This document shows, piece by piece, positions 11,852-23,168 of a stretch of 64,000 bases of DNA. Both the position numbers and the translations under genes were made by a program. Origin of the DNA: Larix kaempferi (Eukaryota; Streptophyta; Pinopsida; Pinales; Pinaceae); assembly GCA_027924585.1 (NCBI GenBank), contig BSBM01001719.1, positions 9,172,001 to 9,236,000 of the forward strand. Direction: 5' to 3'. The notes beneath the pieces are model-generated. The model was given only the letters and a program-made list of their open reading frames with translations, did no database searches and had not been told where the DNA came from. Each line of letters opens with the position of its first letter. Positions within the stretch are counted from its first letter, which is position 1.

Positions 11852-12702
11852 AGTGTGCTAAGCCTGTTAAACACATAACTCATTTTTTTTTTTTAGCACA
11901 ACCTTATGAGTAACTTTATTTATAATGGCCTAAATTATAGATTATGTCAAAATATAATAACCTAAAGCTGTTCTTTGACTTCACAGTCTATCTCCTTCAT
12001 AAAAGGTCAGTAATGTTCCCCACAAAATAGAAGATATCACCCACTTTTAGGCTACCTTTTAAAGGTGCTTTAGAGACAAGTTTTGATAATGAGTCTAGGA
12101 TGAACTAGAAGTCCACAGGTGTAAGATAGAGTTTTGTGGAGATCATAATAATTAAAGTAGGTCTTTAAGCAATTGTTCTAATGATAAATCAGAAATGTGC
12201 ATGTCTGAATCAAATACCATATACAGAATCATAGAAGAAAGTGGTTAAAAATAATGTCAAGAATGCTTTATCCTTTTACTATAAATTTTCAACTTTCAAC
12301 AATAACCGAAAGAGAAGGAGAACTATAAGTATTTATTTTTAGAGCACTTCCCTTTTCGCATAATAGTGCATGAGCTGATTAAAAAGATAAGGTTCTTGTG
12401 ATTAAGGTGCAAAACCACTTGTTAGATGATTCAATTTTATTCAAAACAAAAACATATGTACAAAGAAAAAGTCATATGAAATTTAGGAAAAAAGGAAAAG
12501 AGTCTTCCTATTTTAATTGACAAAAAATTTATAAACTGATCATAATAAATTTCCTATAAAAATGCAATCAGTTGTTAGAAATGACTCTTTATTATTGAAA
12601 ATCAAAAACATATTTACATATATACAAAAGAAGATAACCCAAAATAATTCAAGGACTAGGAATAGGAGGAATGACTTCCTCTTCTACCAGCTCCATTTCC
12701 TC
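11852..12702 (-). other. AT-rich 3' untranslated part of M
   Basis: Between M's integrase end and its polypurine motif. I see no envelope-like frame, unlike some Athila elements. Short A/T runs dominate. Confidence 0.4.
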
Positions 12703-13990
12703 CTATTGAAAGGAATTTTGCACAAAACCTTGTTTAGATATTGGTTGATGATAAAGTATAAATCTATGTCCATTTACAACAAAAGAAATTTGTGAATCAT
12801 CAATTGTCTTAATTTTAACGGATCCATTATCAAAGGCTGTGACAATTTCATATGGACCCATCCAATGAGTAGTTAATTTACCTTTAAAGTTTTTGTATCT
12901 TGAATCAAAAAGTAGTACCCAGTCCCCAGTTTTGAATTGTTTTTGTTTAATATATCTATCATGCCACTTTTTGCGTTGGTTTTGTATTAAGATTGTGTGT
13001 TGAATAGCATCTTGTCTAATCTTGTCTAATTCAGTTATCTGCAGGATTCGTTGTCTCTGTGCTTCTTCTAGGTTCATCCCTAATTGTGCAGCCATACAAA
13101 AGGTTTTAACTTGAAATTCAATAGGTAGAAGAACTTGTTTACCATAAACGAGTTCATAAGGTGTGTGACCAATAGTGTTCCTCCAAGTTATTCTATAAGC
13201 CCACGGAGCTTCATGAAGCCTATCTTCCCAGTCTTTGTGGTGTAACTAGATAGTCTTAGTCAGGATGGATTCTAATACTTTGTTGGTGGATTATACTTGA
13301 CCATTGGCTTGCGGGTGATATGGTGAAGATTTACAATGTCTAATACCATATTTTTCAATAAGCTCTTTCATTAATTTGGAGGTAAGCTGAGATCCTTGAT
13401 CGGTTACAATTTCCCTAGGTACACTGAATCGGGTAAATATTTCTTCATATATAAACTCTACCACTGATTTCTCTATGGCTCGGAATAAATCTTTGGCTTC
13501 TACCCACTTGGTGACATAATCTGTACAGACTAGGATGTACTTCTTCTTGCGAGACATAGGGGAAATTGGTCCAACGAAATCTAGAGCCCATTTTTCAAAT
13601 GGCTTAATCATAACTTGGGGTTGCAAAGGAATCTCATCAGATGGTGTAGGTCTACCCATTCTTTTGCAACTGTCACAACCCTTGACGTATTTGGAAGCAT
13701 ATTTGAAAATGCTTGGCCAATAATACCTAGAGTGCAACACTTTGATGTTGTTCTTTTATCAGAAAAATGCCCACCGCAAGGCCCACCATGACATGCATGA
13801 AGTCTATTTTCCATCTCATCCTCTCGTACACATCGTCTAATAATAAGATCAGGACCATTTCGAAAGAGATCATTGTCCACCCAAGAGTAATTATAACTCT
13901 GAACTATGATCCTATGTTTCTCAGGTGGGGAGAGATGGTTTGGTAGCTTTCCAGTTGCCAAATAATTGGCTATGTCTACAAACCATGGGG
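12703..13990 (-). pseudogene. M integrase
   Basis: Integrase of a Ty3/gypsy element, which would insert cDNA into host DNA. Reading on the minus strand: the H2C2 zinc-binding region starts near 13810 (HACHGGPCGGHFS) and crosses a frameshift near 13740 into CDSCKRMG. The catalytic core follows with ALDFVGPI (first Asp), IVTDQGSQLTS (second Asp) and YHPQANGQV; the Glu after it falls at a stop or frameshift near 13290. The C-terminal domain is open at 13095-12703, with KTGDWVLLFDSRYKNF and WMGPYEIVTAF. At least two frameshifts and several stops make it inactive. Confidence 0.85.
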
Positions 13991-14079
13991 TTTGAATAGA
14001 TACAATGAACAAATGTTCATCTGGGAAGCTATCATTGACAGGTTTGGCATTATTGTCAATTTGAATTCGAGAGAGAAAG

Positions 14080-14462
14080 TCAGCTACTACATTCTCTTGA
14101 CCGGGATGATCAACAATGGTGATGTTAAATTCTTGCAACAAAAGAAGCCATCGAGTCACTCTTCCATTGGTGATTGGCTTATTCGTCAAAAACCTGATGG
14201 AAGAGTGGTTAGTGTGTATAAAAATTTCATATCCTGTGATATAATGATGAAACTTGTTGATGGCATAGACTACTGCTAGAAACTCTTTTTCAGTAACAAT
14301 GTATTTTGATTCTGCAGGAGTCAAATTTTTACTAGCAAAGTAGACGGCATGTGATGTTTGTCCCTCTTTTTGACCTAAAACTACCCCTATGGCTATGTCG
14401 GAAGCATCAGTGGATATATGGAAAGGAAGGGACCAATTGGGGCCCATAAGTATTGGTTCCAA
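14080..14462 (-). pseudogene. M RNase H
   Basis: RNase H domain following RT in M pol. Motifs visible on the minus strand are FHISTDASDIAIGVVLGQ, YFASKNLTPAESKYIVTEKEFLAVVYA, FLTNKPITNGRVTRWLLLLQEF and ENVVADFLSR. The usual Ty3/gypsy residues are at expected spacing: D in TDAS, E in TEKE. A His-for-Asp change in FIHTNHSS (family: TDHxAL) removes one catalytic Asp. It runs in frame into the integrase zinc-binding region. Confidence 0.85.
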
Positions 14463-14479
14463 TGATAGCTTTGCTTTCA

Positions 14480-15297
14480 GAGTTTCGAAGGCTTGTTGAC
14501 ATGGTTCATTCCAATTAAATTATGTGTCTTTCATGACTAGTTTGAACATAGGTGTGGCTATTTTAGTGAAATTTTCAATGAAACGTCTATAATAATCAGC
14601 ATGGCCAATAAAAATTATTACTTCCTTCAGATTTTTTGGAGGAAGATTAACAATTATTTCTATCTTAGTAGGATCTACCTTGACCTTGAAGAGAGACATG
14701 ATGTCCCAAAACTATGCCCTCGGTCAGTAACATCTTACATTTTTCATGACTAAGAGCTAAGTTTGTTTCTTGGCACTGAATAAGAACTATTTCGAGGTTA
14801 TCAAGGGCTTCTTGGAATGTATTACCATAAACTGTAAAATAATCCATATAAACTTCTACACAATCATGTATGAGATCAACAAAGATTCCTAGAACTGCAC
14901 GCTGGAAAGTAGCAGGTGCATTACATAGGCCAAATGGTAATACTCGATAGGCATATGTTCCCCAAGAACAAGTGAAGGTTTTCTTGTCTTGATCCTCAGG
15001 TGCTATCAATATTTGATTGTATCCACTATACCCATCAAGGAATGAGAAATATTGTTTCCCTGATAAGGTGTCTAACACCTGATCAATGAAAGGAAAAGGG
15101 AAGTAGTCCTTAAGAGTGGCCTTGTTCAGTTCTCGAAAGTCAACACAGATATGCCATTTCCCCTTGACTTTATTTGGAACTACCACTAGAGGAGAAACCC
15201 ATTTCCTATTGGAAATTGGGTAAATGAATCCAGCATTAAGGAGTTTTTGTAGTTCATATTTTACTATGTCTTTTAGTGCTGGGTTCATTCTTATCTG
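14480..15297 (-). pseudogene. M reverse transcriptase, catalytic Asp lost
   Basis: Reverse transcriptase of an Athila-like element. Open from 15288 to 14665 on the minus strand, with KWVSPLVVVPNK, ICVDFRELN, FSFLDGYSGYNQI, FGLCNAPATFQRA and EGIVLGHH. The active site, normally YMDD, reads YMDY: the codon at 14841-14839 is TAT where GAT is expected. A stop at 15298-15300 separates it from the upstream protease frame, and a frameshift near 14670 disconnects the thumb. Both the mutation and the stop mean it cannot function. Confidence 0.9.
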
Positions 15298-15300
15298 GGG

Positions 15301-16254
15301 CTACCTAACAGGAGGTATGTTTGGGTCTGTGTAAATGTGATGGATACAGGTATCTGGGTGTATACCTTTCATATCGGTATACTCCCATGCAAATGCTCTA
15401 GTTTGACTCTTGAGAACTTTTAGTAATTGATTTTGTTGATTCTCATCTAAACCTGCATTTATATGTAGAAATTTGTCGGAACTAACCTCACATGGTATGG
15501 TATAAGATCCTAGATGTTCTTCGATTGTGAAGACACAGGGTGTACTTGTGAATGTTGAGAGGCTCATGTTTTCTTGGAATTCGTCTCCAAAGATCTGGTC
15601 AAATTGGAAAAAAGATTGAGGAAAATTTATAGATGTTGTGGAAGAGATAAATTGGTTCAACACATTCTTGGTATTTTGTTCTTGAAGTGCCCAGGAGAAA
15701 TCACTAACGAGGGAATTTTCTTCCAAGTTCTCATCTCTGAAAGGACAATCTAACCAAAATAGATTTTCAGCCATTGGTTGAGTTGGTGGGTATAAAGCTA
15801 GTTTTCTTGTAGATAACCCATCAGAGATAATCATCTCTCCATGACTACATCTTATAAATGCATTGGCAGTAGCCAACCGAGGCCTTCCTAAAATAATGGG
15901 GTGACCTTTGGAAGGGTCTTTTGATTCAATGACCATGAAGTCCATGGGATATTCCCATGAAGCTACTGATATAGTGATGTCATCTAAGATCCTAGCAGGT
16001 TGCACCATTGTGCGATCTGCTAATTCTAGCATTGTTGGGGTAGGGTGAAGAAATGGTCCTAAATTGATAGATTCTAGAACTGTGGTAGTCATCAAATTGA
16101 TAGCAGCTCCTAGATCAATAGGTGTGTTTCCTATGGCGGTGTTATTGATGATAACAATCACCACAGGGTTTGCTGGGTTTGAATACTTTGGTATTCTAGG
16201 TTGGTTTGCTATGCAATCTGATATTTCTCCTATTACATGAATCGTCAGAGGGTG
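15301..16254 (-). pseudogene. M aspartic protease and pre-RT linker
   Basis: Retropepsin-like protease of M. The motif near 16117-16085 is IDLGAAINLM, the D-L-G-A active-site loop of Athila/Tat proteases, followed by PARILDDITISV and the flap-proximal FMVIESKDPSKGHPIILGRPRLATANAFI. After the protease comes an acidic linker and a pre-RT region ending EYTDMKGIHPDTCIHHI, which is standard for the class. The coding sequence continues from 21310-21716 once E2 and one copy of GGGTG are removed. It is open for its whole length. Confidence 0.85.
16250..16254. other. Target-site duplication GGGTG, left of E2
   Basis: GGGTG directly precedes TGTTGGCACC and recurs at 21310-21314 directly after GTGCTAACA. 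Keeping one copy restores M's reading frame. Confidence 0.95.
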
Positions 16255-17018
16255 TGTTGGCACCAGGTCTGAGGAAACCTAAAGTTTTTGCTAAAAGGTC
16301 CTAAGAGAAAAAATCATCACAAAAAGGGTTGAATTGAAGGTTTTTATATAAAAGTATAGAAGAAAAACCCATATTTATAAAGTCCGCCAGCTAATATATG
16401 TAAGGGTTAAGCCCCAGTCAAGTTCCGTCGGCGGAGATATTATAGATCAAGATCAACGGTCAATATCAACCCCACGTCGCCAATGTAATCGTCAACAAAC
16501 GGTGGAGGGTGGTAGCGGACATAATACCACCAAGGAACGTGTCCGATATTCATTCATCCGCGCATGGATAAAGTGGTATCGGAAACCACTATAGCACCGC
16601 GTGGAACCACCCATTATGGAAATATGGAAAGATACCTTACGTGGCAAGATGGGACCCAACACATGGCGAACAGGGAAAGCTTGGTAGGGCCATGGCACGT
16701 GGCATCATATTTTACAATGATCGGAAGGCTGATACATACCTAAATAAAATCAACGGCCAACGTTTCATCCGCGGCTAGGAACATACACACGGGATATAAG
16801 GAAAAGCGGTCACGAAGAATAAACCACCATAACAGGTGTCAACAGATGGTGTATCCGCGCGGGGAGTAAACCGGAAAAAGAAACCGCCTTTTCGATCGCG
16901 GATACCACCAGTGGAATAAAGGGGGATGAGATCTGACGGTCCAAAACAAAGCTTCGAAGATCAACGATTGGATATGACCCGCGTTCATAAAGGTGCAAGG
17001 AGGTTATTTTAAAAGGGC
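16255..17018 (+). other. E2 U3 lead, upstream of the gene promoter
   Basis: Non-coding and richer in G+C than its surroundings. It contains an inverted-like pair GTGGTATCGG/AAACCACTATAG near 16571 and repeated CCGCG motifs. The segment AAGTGGTATCGGAAACCACT aligns with AAGTGGTATGGGAAACCACT at 57495-57514 in the E3 3' LTR. Confidence 0.6.
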
Positions 17019-17030
17019 TTATATAAAAAG
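17019..17030 (+). promoter_or_regulatory. TATA box 1, promoter of the LTR-encoded gene
   Basis: TTATATAAAAAG, 168 bp upstream of the ATG at 17198. The E3 copy has TTATATATAT at 58121-58130, about 175 bp before its ATG. The conserved position suggests that the gene has its own promoter, separate from the retroviral promoter downstream. Confidence 0.6.
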
Positions 17031-17197
17031 AAAGGGCTCCACATAACGACATTTTGCATGTGTCGTTATCCTGGAGAGCTCCGAAGACTGGTGGAAGCTG
17101 GCGATTGCGACAGAAGGCGAAAAGCGAGCACTCAAAGGTAGGGTCTGGTGACCTGTCACACTTTTTAAACGGAATTTTGTTTAAAAGAAGCATTTAA

Positions 17198-20100
17198 ATG
17201 GAGACTGTGCAAGATATAAACGTTTTTAGGTCAAAAGATGCCCTAGAAGACAGAGATGAAGATGTTTACGATACCCTAATTAGGTTTCCGGTCTCCGATG
17301 TAAAAATTAAGTTGTCTGAGTTATTAAAAGAGGGTATAGACCCCCATAGGGTTCACCAGTCGTCTCTGATAGCTTTTTGCCCAGACCAATTTCCTGTTTT
17401 CCCAGAATTCGTCTCCTGGTGTGCCGAAAATTATTCCTGGGAAGAAAGAGTCGTTTTAAACAGCCAGAAAACCAGAGCCATTTGCAAAATCAAGCCATCC
17501 GAATTGATTAGAGCCCAGGAAGTAGATTTGCCCCAAACCCTGGACCCTGAGGTTTTTTCTGAGGTTTCAATTATTGAAAATTTTCATCATGCTTCTCAGA
17601 GTGATAGGGAAATGTTTTTGTCGACGTGTCTCAGACCAGAGACTAGCATTTCGGAACTCCCTTACCCTTTAGATATCAATCTTTTTAATGAAAATACTCA
17701 GTTGGTCTTGACACTGTTGGCCGTAGTTTTAGGGTTAGATACGGATTTGTATATAACTGAGTTTCAATTGAGTTTATTGTACAGAATAAGTATAGTCCAG
17801 TCGGGAATTGACGAAAGTCAAATTCCCCGACTAAATTTTGAAACATTCATAGCAGAAAGGATTCATGACCAGATGGTCAATTTTTCCACGCACAGACATT
17901 TCAGGTTTCAGGCCTTTTTAATGAGAATGATTATGGTATCCAGTCAGGAAGAATTACAGTTCCCAGAGATTGTTTTCACAACTCCACTGGAAAATAATAT
18001 GTTCAACTTTATCAACTACATGCTCTCAGAAATATTTAAGATGATTTTCGGAAAAAATCTGCCTAGAGTACTGCCGGAAATGCAGGTATCAATGCAATTG
18101 AATACAGAGTATGCTACAGGGGATTGGTTTTTATCGAAAGATAGTACAGTAGTCAGATTGTATGGATTCAAGCATAAACCCTATGTGTTACCAGCATTCC
18201 TCACTTTGAGGATTTTTGCCTTGGAATTCTTGAGACAAAAATTGATTGTAGAAGATAACAATTTTTTAGTTCACAGACAAGCAACGGACATTAAATACCC
18301 TTTCACATTAGGTCCGTTCACAATAAAGAATAAGAACGCTGCTGTATATATAGAGAAGTTGTTAAAAGACATGAATTTTGAGACAGATGCAACTATGGAA
18401 TATGACCCATTAAATATCATATCCAAACGAAGAATTGAGCATCGTATCAAGGCTCTGAATCATAAAATTGTTGAAGGGATGGCAGACAGAGCCAACTGGC
18501 TCGAATACAAAGAAGAAATTATTCCAGACACGTCCGACAAAGAAATGTCATTGGAAGAAGCAACGGCGGAAACAGAAAGTGAAATAAATACTGCATTAGT
18601 GGGGTCCAAAAGACCTATACAGGACATTATGATCATTGATGATGAAGAGACAGAAAAAGGCAAAAGATTGAAAACCGATGAGTCACAAGAATTGACAACA
18701 ATTTCAGAAGAAGCAAAAGCGACAGAAGATGAAATACCAGAGGTTACAGTGAAGGAATACAACATTGAAGAAACCCCTGTAGGGGGTGATGTAAATAGAC
18801 CCAGGAATATCATGGACGTATTTGATGAACATAGTAAAAATAAACAGGAATCCGCGAAGCAAACAAGTCAATTGTTTCCAAAGGTCAGGAATATATCAAA
18901 TAATGAAGTGAGCTTATTTACCAGCAGGAACATCAAAGAAAATTCTTTGAAATTTTCAGTTGTGACAAAAAACAAGATCTCAGAGGTGAAGATAGACTTG
19001 TCAAAAGTAAATGCCCCTGATAAAATTTTGTTACATAGACAAGCTGGAGAGGTCATATACTCAGACTATTTGGGGTCCACATTGAGAGCAGACAAACTGA
19101 AGAATTTAGTAGACAAATTAAATAATCAGTTGAGACGGGAAAAGGCGGAGAATAAGTCTCGACAACAGCAAATTAAGAAATTGCAAATAGATTTGACTAA
19201 TAAAGATGGAGATGCAGCCACTAAACTGCTCAAGGAGAAGGAATAAGTGATCTTAACATTGAGACGAAAATTAAAAATCCCAGACACTGTACTCATTCAA
19301 GGTGCAGAATTGACAGTATTAGAAAAAGAGAAAGAAGAACTATCTAACGAAGTCAATGATGTCACTGCTAAGATGTTAAAGCTTTCTGACGAAAGGGATT
19401 GTTGGGAAAAAGAAAGGTTCATTTTAGAAGAACAGTTGGGAACAGCAAGAAAACAATTAGCAGAGAATAGTCAGCAGCAGGTGCAGACAGGCTCAGAAGA
19501 GGATAAGACCGGTGTAGATGGAATTTTACAGGCAATGTCACAAATAAGTTTAAAAGATAATGAAATCAAATTGTTAAAGACAGAAATACAGAAATTGAAA
19601 GAAGAAAATGAAGCAAAAGAGAAAGAAATAAAAACCTTGCAGGCAAAAAATCAGGAATTGAGCAATAATAATAAAGGATTAGCAGCTCATGTAATAGGGC
19701 AAGCTACTATGCAGAGGTGTAGACATATGGTGTGGGACCAGATCATTAAAGAGGTTGAAAAACTTAGGCCATATCTGGATTATATAAGAGTTAAAGAAAA
19801 GGTAGCCAAAGATGCCTTCGAAAGTTGCCGAGCAGTCAGGGAGAGCCTAAATAGAAAGCCGAAAGAAATAGCCCAGAGAGCAATAACATTTTTAAACAGT
19901 CTATCTGAGGCAGACCTGACAGCCATGAGTATAACGAACAGAATTTCTGTCATCACTTGGGCCAGAAGGATCTTGGGCAAATACTCACATGTTGAAAATG
20001 TCGAGGCTAAAGCAGGAGAAATAAGGGAAGAAGTAATCAAGTTCAAAAAGCAATTTGAAAAGTTAGTGGATAAGGGATTCCCAGCTTTCTGGAACGAAAA

Positions 20101-20404
20101 GAGTGAATTAATTCCTCCAAATGAATATAAAAGATTACTGTTTGATATCAAGATGGATCACCGAAATTTCCAGCAGCTAGATCATATGCTCACAGGAAAA
20201 ATTTTAATGGAGAAGATGTCAGGGGAATTTGAAATTTTAAATATGCTAATTTCAACTTGTGCAAACCTTCTTCCTGTTTCTTATGCAGGTCATATTGAGA
20301 TGCGAGTATTGGTGAAGGAAATGACCAATTATGACTTACCCACGGTTGACCAATGGAATTATGTGGAGAAGTACGGAAAAACCAGATATTCTGTTCATAC
20401 CTAG
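17198..20404 (+). CDS. LTR-encoded coiled-coil protein of unknown function (one in-frame stop)
   Basis: Frame of 1,068 codons broken only by TAA at 19244-19246 (codon 683); the two parts share one frame. I do not recognise the family. The start METVQ is chosen because the E3 copy also begins METVQ. Residues 1-430 look globular, with blocks shared with E3: PYPLDINLFNENTQLV, FPEIVF, NYMLSEI, LPRVLPEM and GDWFLSKD. A charged linker follows, with a basic KGKRLKTDE motif near residue 487 (E3: KAKRPKLDE) that resembles a monopartite nuclear-localisation signal. Residues ~630-840 are heptad-rich coiled coil. A helical tail ends VEKYGKTRYSVHT. There is no signal peptide, membrane segment, protease or polymerase motif. 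A structural or regulatory protein acting with the element is possible but unproven. Confidence 0.8.
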
Positions 20405-20605
20405 ATGCACTTGAAACTCTTGCCATGTGGCGAAAGGATGATATCCAAAAGGTTTTGCCAAGTGGCAAAAAGACATTTTTATTTTTAAATTTGTAATATT
20501 ATTTGAAAGACAGTTATGGGTTGCTCGAAGACAGTTATCTTTTAGTTAAACATTTTTAATTATTAGTTAGAAGAAGCAGTTATGTGGAGCTTCTTCTAAA
20601 AATTT

Positions 20606-20617
20606 TGTATAAAAAAC
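20606..20617 (+). promoter_or_regulatory. TATA box 2, likely retroviral promoter of E2 LTR
   Basis: TTTTGTATAAAAAACAATGG is nearly matched by TTTTGTATAAAAGACAATGT at 50011-50030 in the E3 5' LTR. Both are followed by GAAAGGGTTGGAAA, so promoter and transcript start are conserved between the copies. Confidence 0.7.
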
Positions 20618-20688
20618 AATGGAGGTCATTGTTGAAAGGGTTGGAAATTTTTTGAGAAACAAGGATGTTTTGAAGTTTATTTTCGAGA

Positions 20689-20694
20689 AATAAA
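20689..20694 (+). terminator. Polyadenylation signal in E2 R region
   Basis: AATAAA about 80 bp after TATA box 2. That is where an LTR transcript starting near 20636 would also be polyadenylated, giving a short R. It could also end the transcript of the upstream gene. Confidence 0.4.
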
Positions 20695-21309
20695 AGCAGT
20701 ACAGTGATGGTACCTATCTTTTGATATCAGAGATTCATGAGTTAATCAGTCTTACAGTCTGTTATTTCTCCTTATCTTTATATGTGCATGTTTACTTTCT
20801 TCGTTATATCTCCCATAGTGTTTTTTCTTCCATATTTAAATGAGCACTTGAAATAACTTTGAGATTCATACTGGTTATGCCTCATTTTATTTGCATTTAA
20901 ATATCCCTTATATTCTCCAAATTTGACAATAGATTCATCCTGGATAGATGCCTGTTGTTGATGGAATGTCTTTACTTCTTTCTACGCCACCTGAAAAATC
21001 GATTTGACTGTAATATGGTTACTATCTTGCCTCTGTGTAAATTTGTATGGTGAAAATCTCTTACTGGTTTATTATACATTTTGAAAGCTTCGACTCCATG
21101 CCCAATGTTTCTTGTTTACCTTTTCGACCAGAAAATATTTTTTGAGAAATTCTAAAAGAACCTTTGTATATTTTAGCCTTCACATATATATCAAGAGAGA
21201 GCCCTCTCTGGTGGAGAAAATGGCTAGTTCTTCTACCTAAAGCTTGGTTTGAAATAGGTTACCTTAGGTCTTATTTTCTTACAACCGGAATAAAATCTAA
21301 GTGCTAACA

Positions 21310-21314
21310 GGGTG
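21310..21314. other. Target-site duplication GGGTG, right of E2
   Basis: Second copy of GGGTG, immediately after the CA end of E2. Confidence 0.95.
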
Positions 21315-21711
21315 TTTTTGTTTTCTCCCTGGTATCTTAATACAGAGTTCCTTTATTACCTTACTATAGATTGGGATATCCTTAATGGCTTGTAACAAAT
21401 GGATCTTAATGAAAATATTTTTCAATTCGTTAATGATATCATATTCTTGATAAGTTACAGGTTTTTCTAGTACTAGATGCTCCGGATATGGGGGTGATTT
21501 TTCTCCTGAAATTGCTTCTTTACGTGGATGGTTGTGTGCTGAAGGTTTAGAAATAACCACATCGTCAAGAATGGAATCATTCAAAACTTCACTAGGTATG
21601 TCTTCTTCATTCTCTTCTTGAATAACAACTGATGACTTGGGCTTATCTTGCAAAACTCTTTCAGACCATAGTTGAATATCATGTATTGGTGCAGTCGAAA
21701 TGGCATATGAT

Positions 21712-21716
21712 GGAAG
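21712..21716. other. Target-site duplication GGAAG, left of O
   Basis: GGAAG precedes TGTTATGAACCC and recurs at 35278-35282 after CATCACA. M's frame stays open across the site when one copy is kept. Confidence 0.95.
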
Positions 21717-22150
21717 TGTTATGAACCCATGTCTTTACTTTGTTAGTATATTGTTGTTGGACGCATATGCTTTGTAAGTTGTCCCGTAGTATTTGTTGAT
21801 CCATAGTTTATATTAGCCCATAGTATTGACCCATAGTATTGGACGCATATGCTTTGTAAGTCGTCCCATAGTATTATATGTCCCATGGTTTTGACTCATA
21901 GTATTGGCGCCTAGACTTAGCCCATGGTTTGTATTGACACATAGTATTGACCCATGGTATTGGTGCCTAGACTTAGTATATAAGTGTGTGTTGAGGCCTA
22001 TGAAGGCACCGTGAAGTTAATTGTATTGAGCTTGCTCAAAGGAGGTTGCCCCCTCTAAGTGGCCCGTGATCAATATAAAAGTGATTCTGAGTTCTATTAT
22101 TTCTGATATCTCATGTATTTGCATTAATTAATTATTGCAGGTTCATCACA
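21717..22150 (+). repeat. 5' LTR of O
   Basis: TGTTATGAACCC...GGTTCATCACA. It contains many copies of short 'cccatagtatt' motifs. GTATATAAG near 21978 is a likely TATA box. Confidence 0.95.
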
Positions 22151-22152
22151 TC

Positions 22153-22165
22153 TGGTATCAGAGCA
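22153..22165 (+). other. O primer-binding site (initiator Met tRNA type)
   Basis: TGGTATCAGAGCA begins 2 bp after the 5' LTR. It matches the complement of the 3' end of plant initiator Met tRNA. Confidence 0.9.
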
Positions 22166-23168
22166 CTTTCTTGGGCTCGTTGGGTGGAATTTCTGCCAAA
22201 TTTTTTTTCGCATCTGTTGCAGCTTCGGATTTGGGAATAATCCCTATCCGCTTAACTATGGGAAGTAATTGGGCATAATCCCTAAAACTCATTGTGAGCA
22301 GTACCACAGGAACCCCAAAGTAGCTAGCCTATTGAGAGGACCTGCCAGCAAAAAGGGCAATGACCCTTACCTGATTGACTAGTTCCCACCTGTGAGGTAA
22401 ACCAAGAGTTGTCGTTTGTGGCAAAGCGGTTATCAGTTTTACCTGAGCCGTGGAGTGAGAGGTACTACCCCAATACACAAGCCGTAAGACAGCATTGGTG
22501 GCCGAGTGAATCCCCTGAACCGATAGGAAGCCGCACATACCTGGGGTCCATATCTATTTTCAGCTGAACTGTTGCCGATCACTTCCGCTCCAGATCTAGC
22601 CATTTCAGATCTATTTTGAAAGTCGTTCCATATCCAGTCACCGTTTCAGATTTATCTGTTCCAGATCCCTTCCGAGCCGTAGCCACTCTAGTTTGGAAAA
22701 AAAATCGTTCCAGATCCAGTCGTCGATCCCTTCCAAGCCATATCTCCCTTGTTTTCACTCTATTTCCCTTGAAATTTTTGGGGAACCCCTGTCATCTCAT
22801 TCTGCATATTTCATTCCTGAGGACCCTATCCCCAATTTCCCTTCCCAAAGCCCGAAATCCCACATTTGTCTATTTTTAGGGTTTGCCATAACTTCCTCAA
22901 ATTTCACCCAATCACCTTCAAATTTTACCACAAAGTTCCTTTCTAAATTCTGCTTCTTTGCCCCCCTTTGCCAAATTTTCCCATTCTTTCACCCCGCTTC
23001 TGAAATCCTCATTTTTGCTTCCCTGTCTATTCGACAGTGTCCAAAACCTCATCAAACCCCAATTACCTTTCAGATTTTTTCCCAAGTCCATATTTTCCTT
23101 TACTGAAGCAGTTTCTGTTTTTATTTTCCTACCCAGTCAACCAAAAAAAAAAAAAAAAACTCCTGGTT

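Larger units (their letters stand above)
16255..21309 (+). mobile_element. E2: 5.05-kb solo LTR carrying a long internal gene
   Basis: Starts TGTTGGCAC and ends GTGCTAACA, an imperfect inverted pair of the type found at LTR ends, and is flanked by GGGTG on both sides. The right-hand ~830 bp (20480-21309) aligns with the LTR part before the E3 primer-binding site at 50703. The left-hand ~830 bp does not match the right-hand end, so no LTR pair exists inside. The whole unit is therefore best read as one LTR left by LTR-LTR recombination. Order: U3 lead (16255-17018), TATA box 1, gene (17198-20404), TATA box 2 (20606), AATAAA (20689), R-U5. Confidence 0.8.
21310..21716 (-). pseudogene. M gag C-terminal/pre-protease segment
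   Basis: Short piece of M between insertions E2 and O, open on the minus strand. It ends with YDIINELKNIFIKI, LLQAIKDIPIY and KELCIKIPGRK, the conserved block that precedes the protease in Athila/Tat-type polyproteins. At its left the frame continues into the protease at 16254; at its right it continues into 35283. Acidic residues dominate the first half. Confidence 0.85.

Noticed and set aside
17138-17190. 5' UTR intron in E2 (and the same in E3 at 58248-58297)
   Set aside because: AG/GTAGGG is conserved, but the nearest acceptor gives an intron of about 50 nt, too short for typical plant splicing.
16255-21309. E2 as a normal two-LTR element with ~830-bp LTRs
   Set aside because: The first 830 bp and last 830 bp do not resemble each other, and no primer-binding site follows a left LTR.
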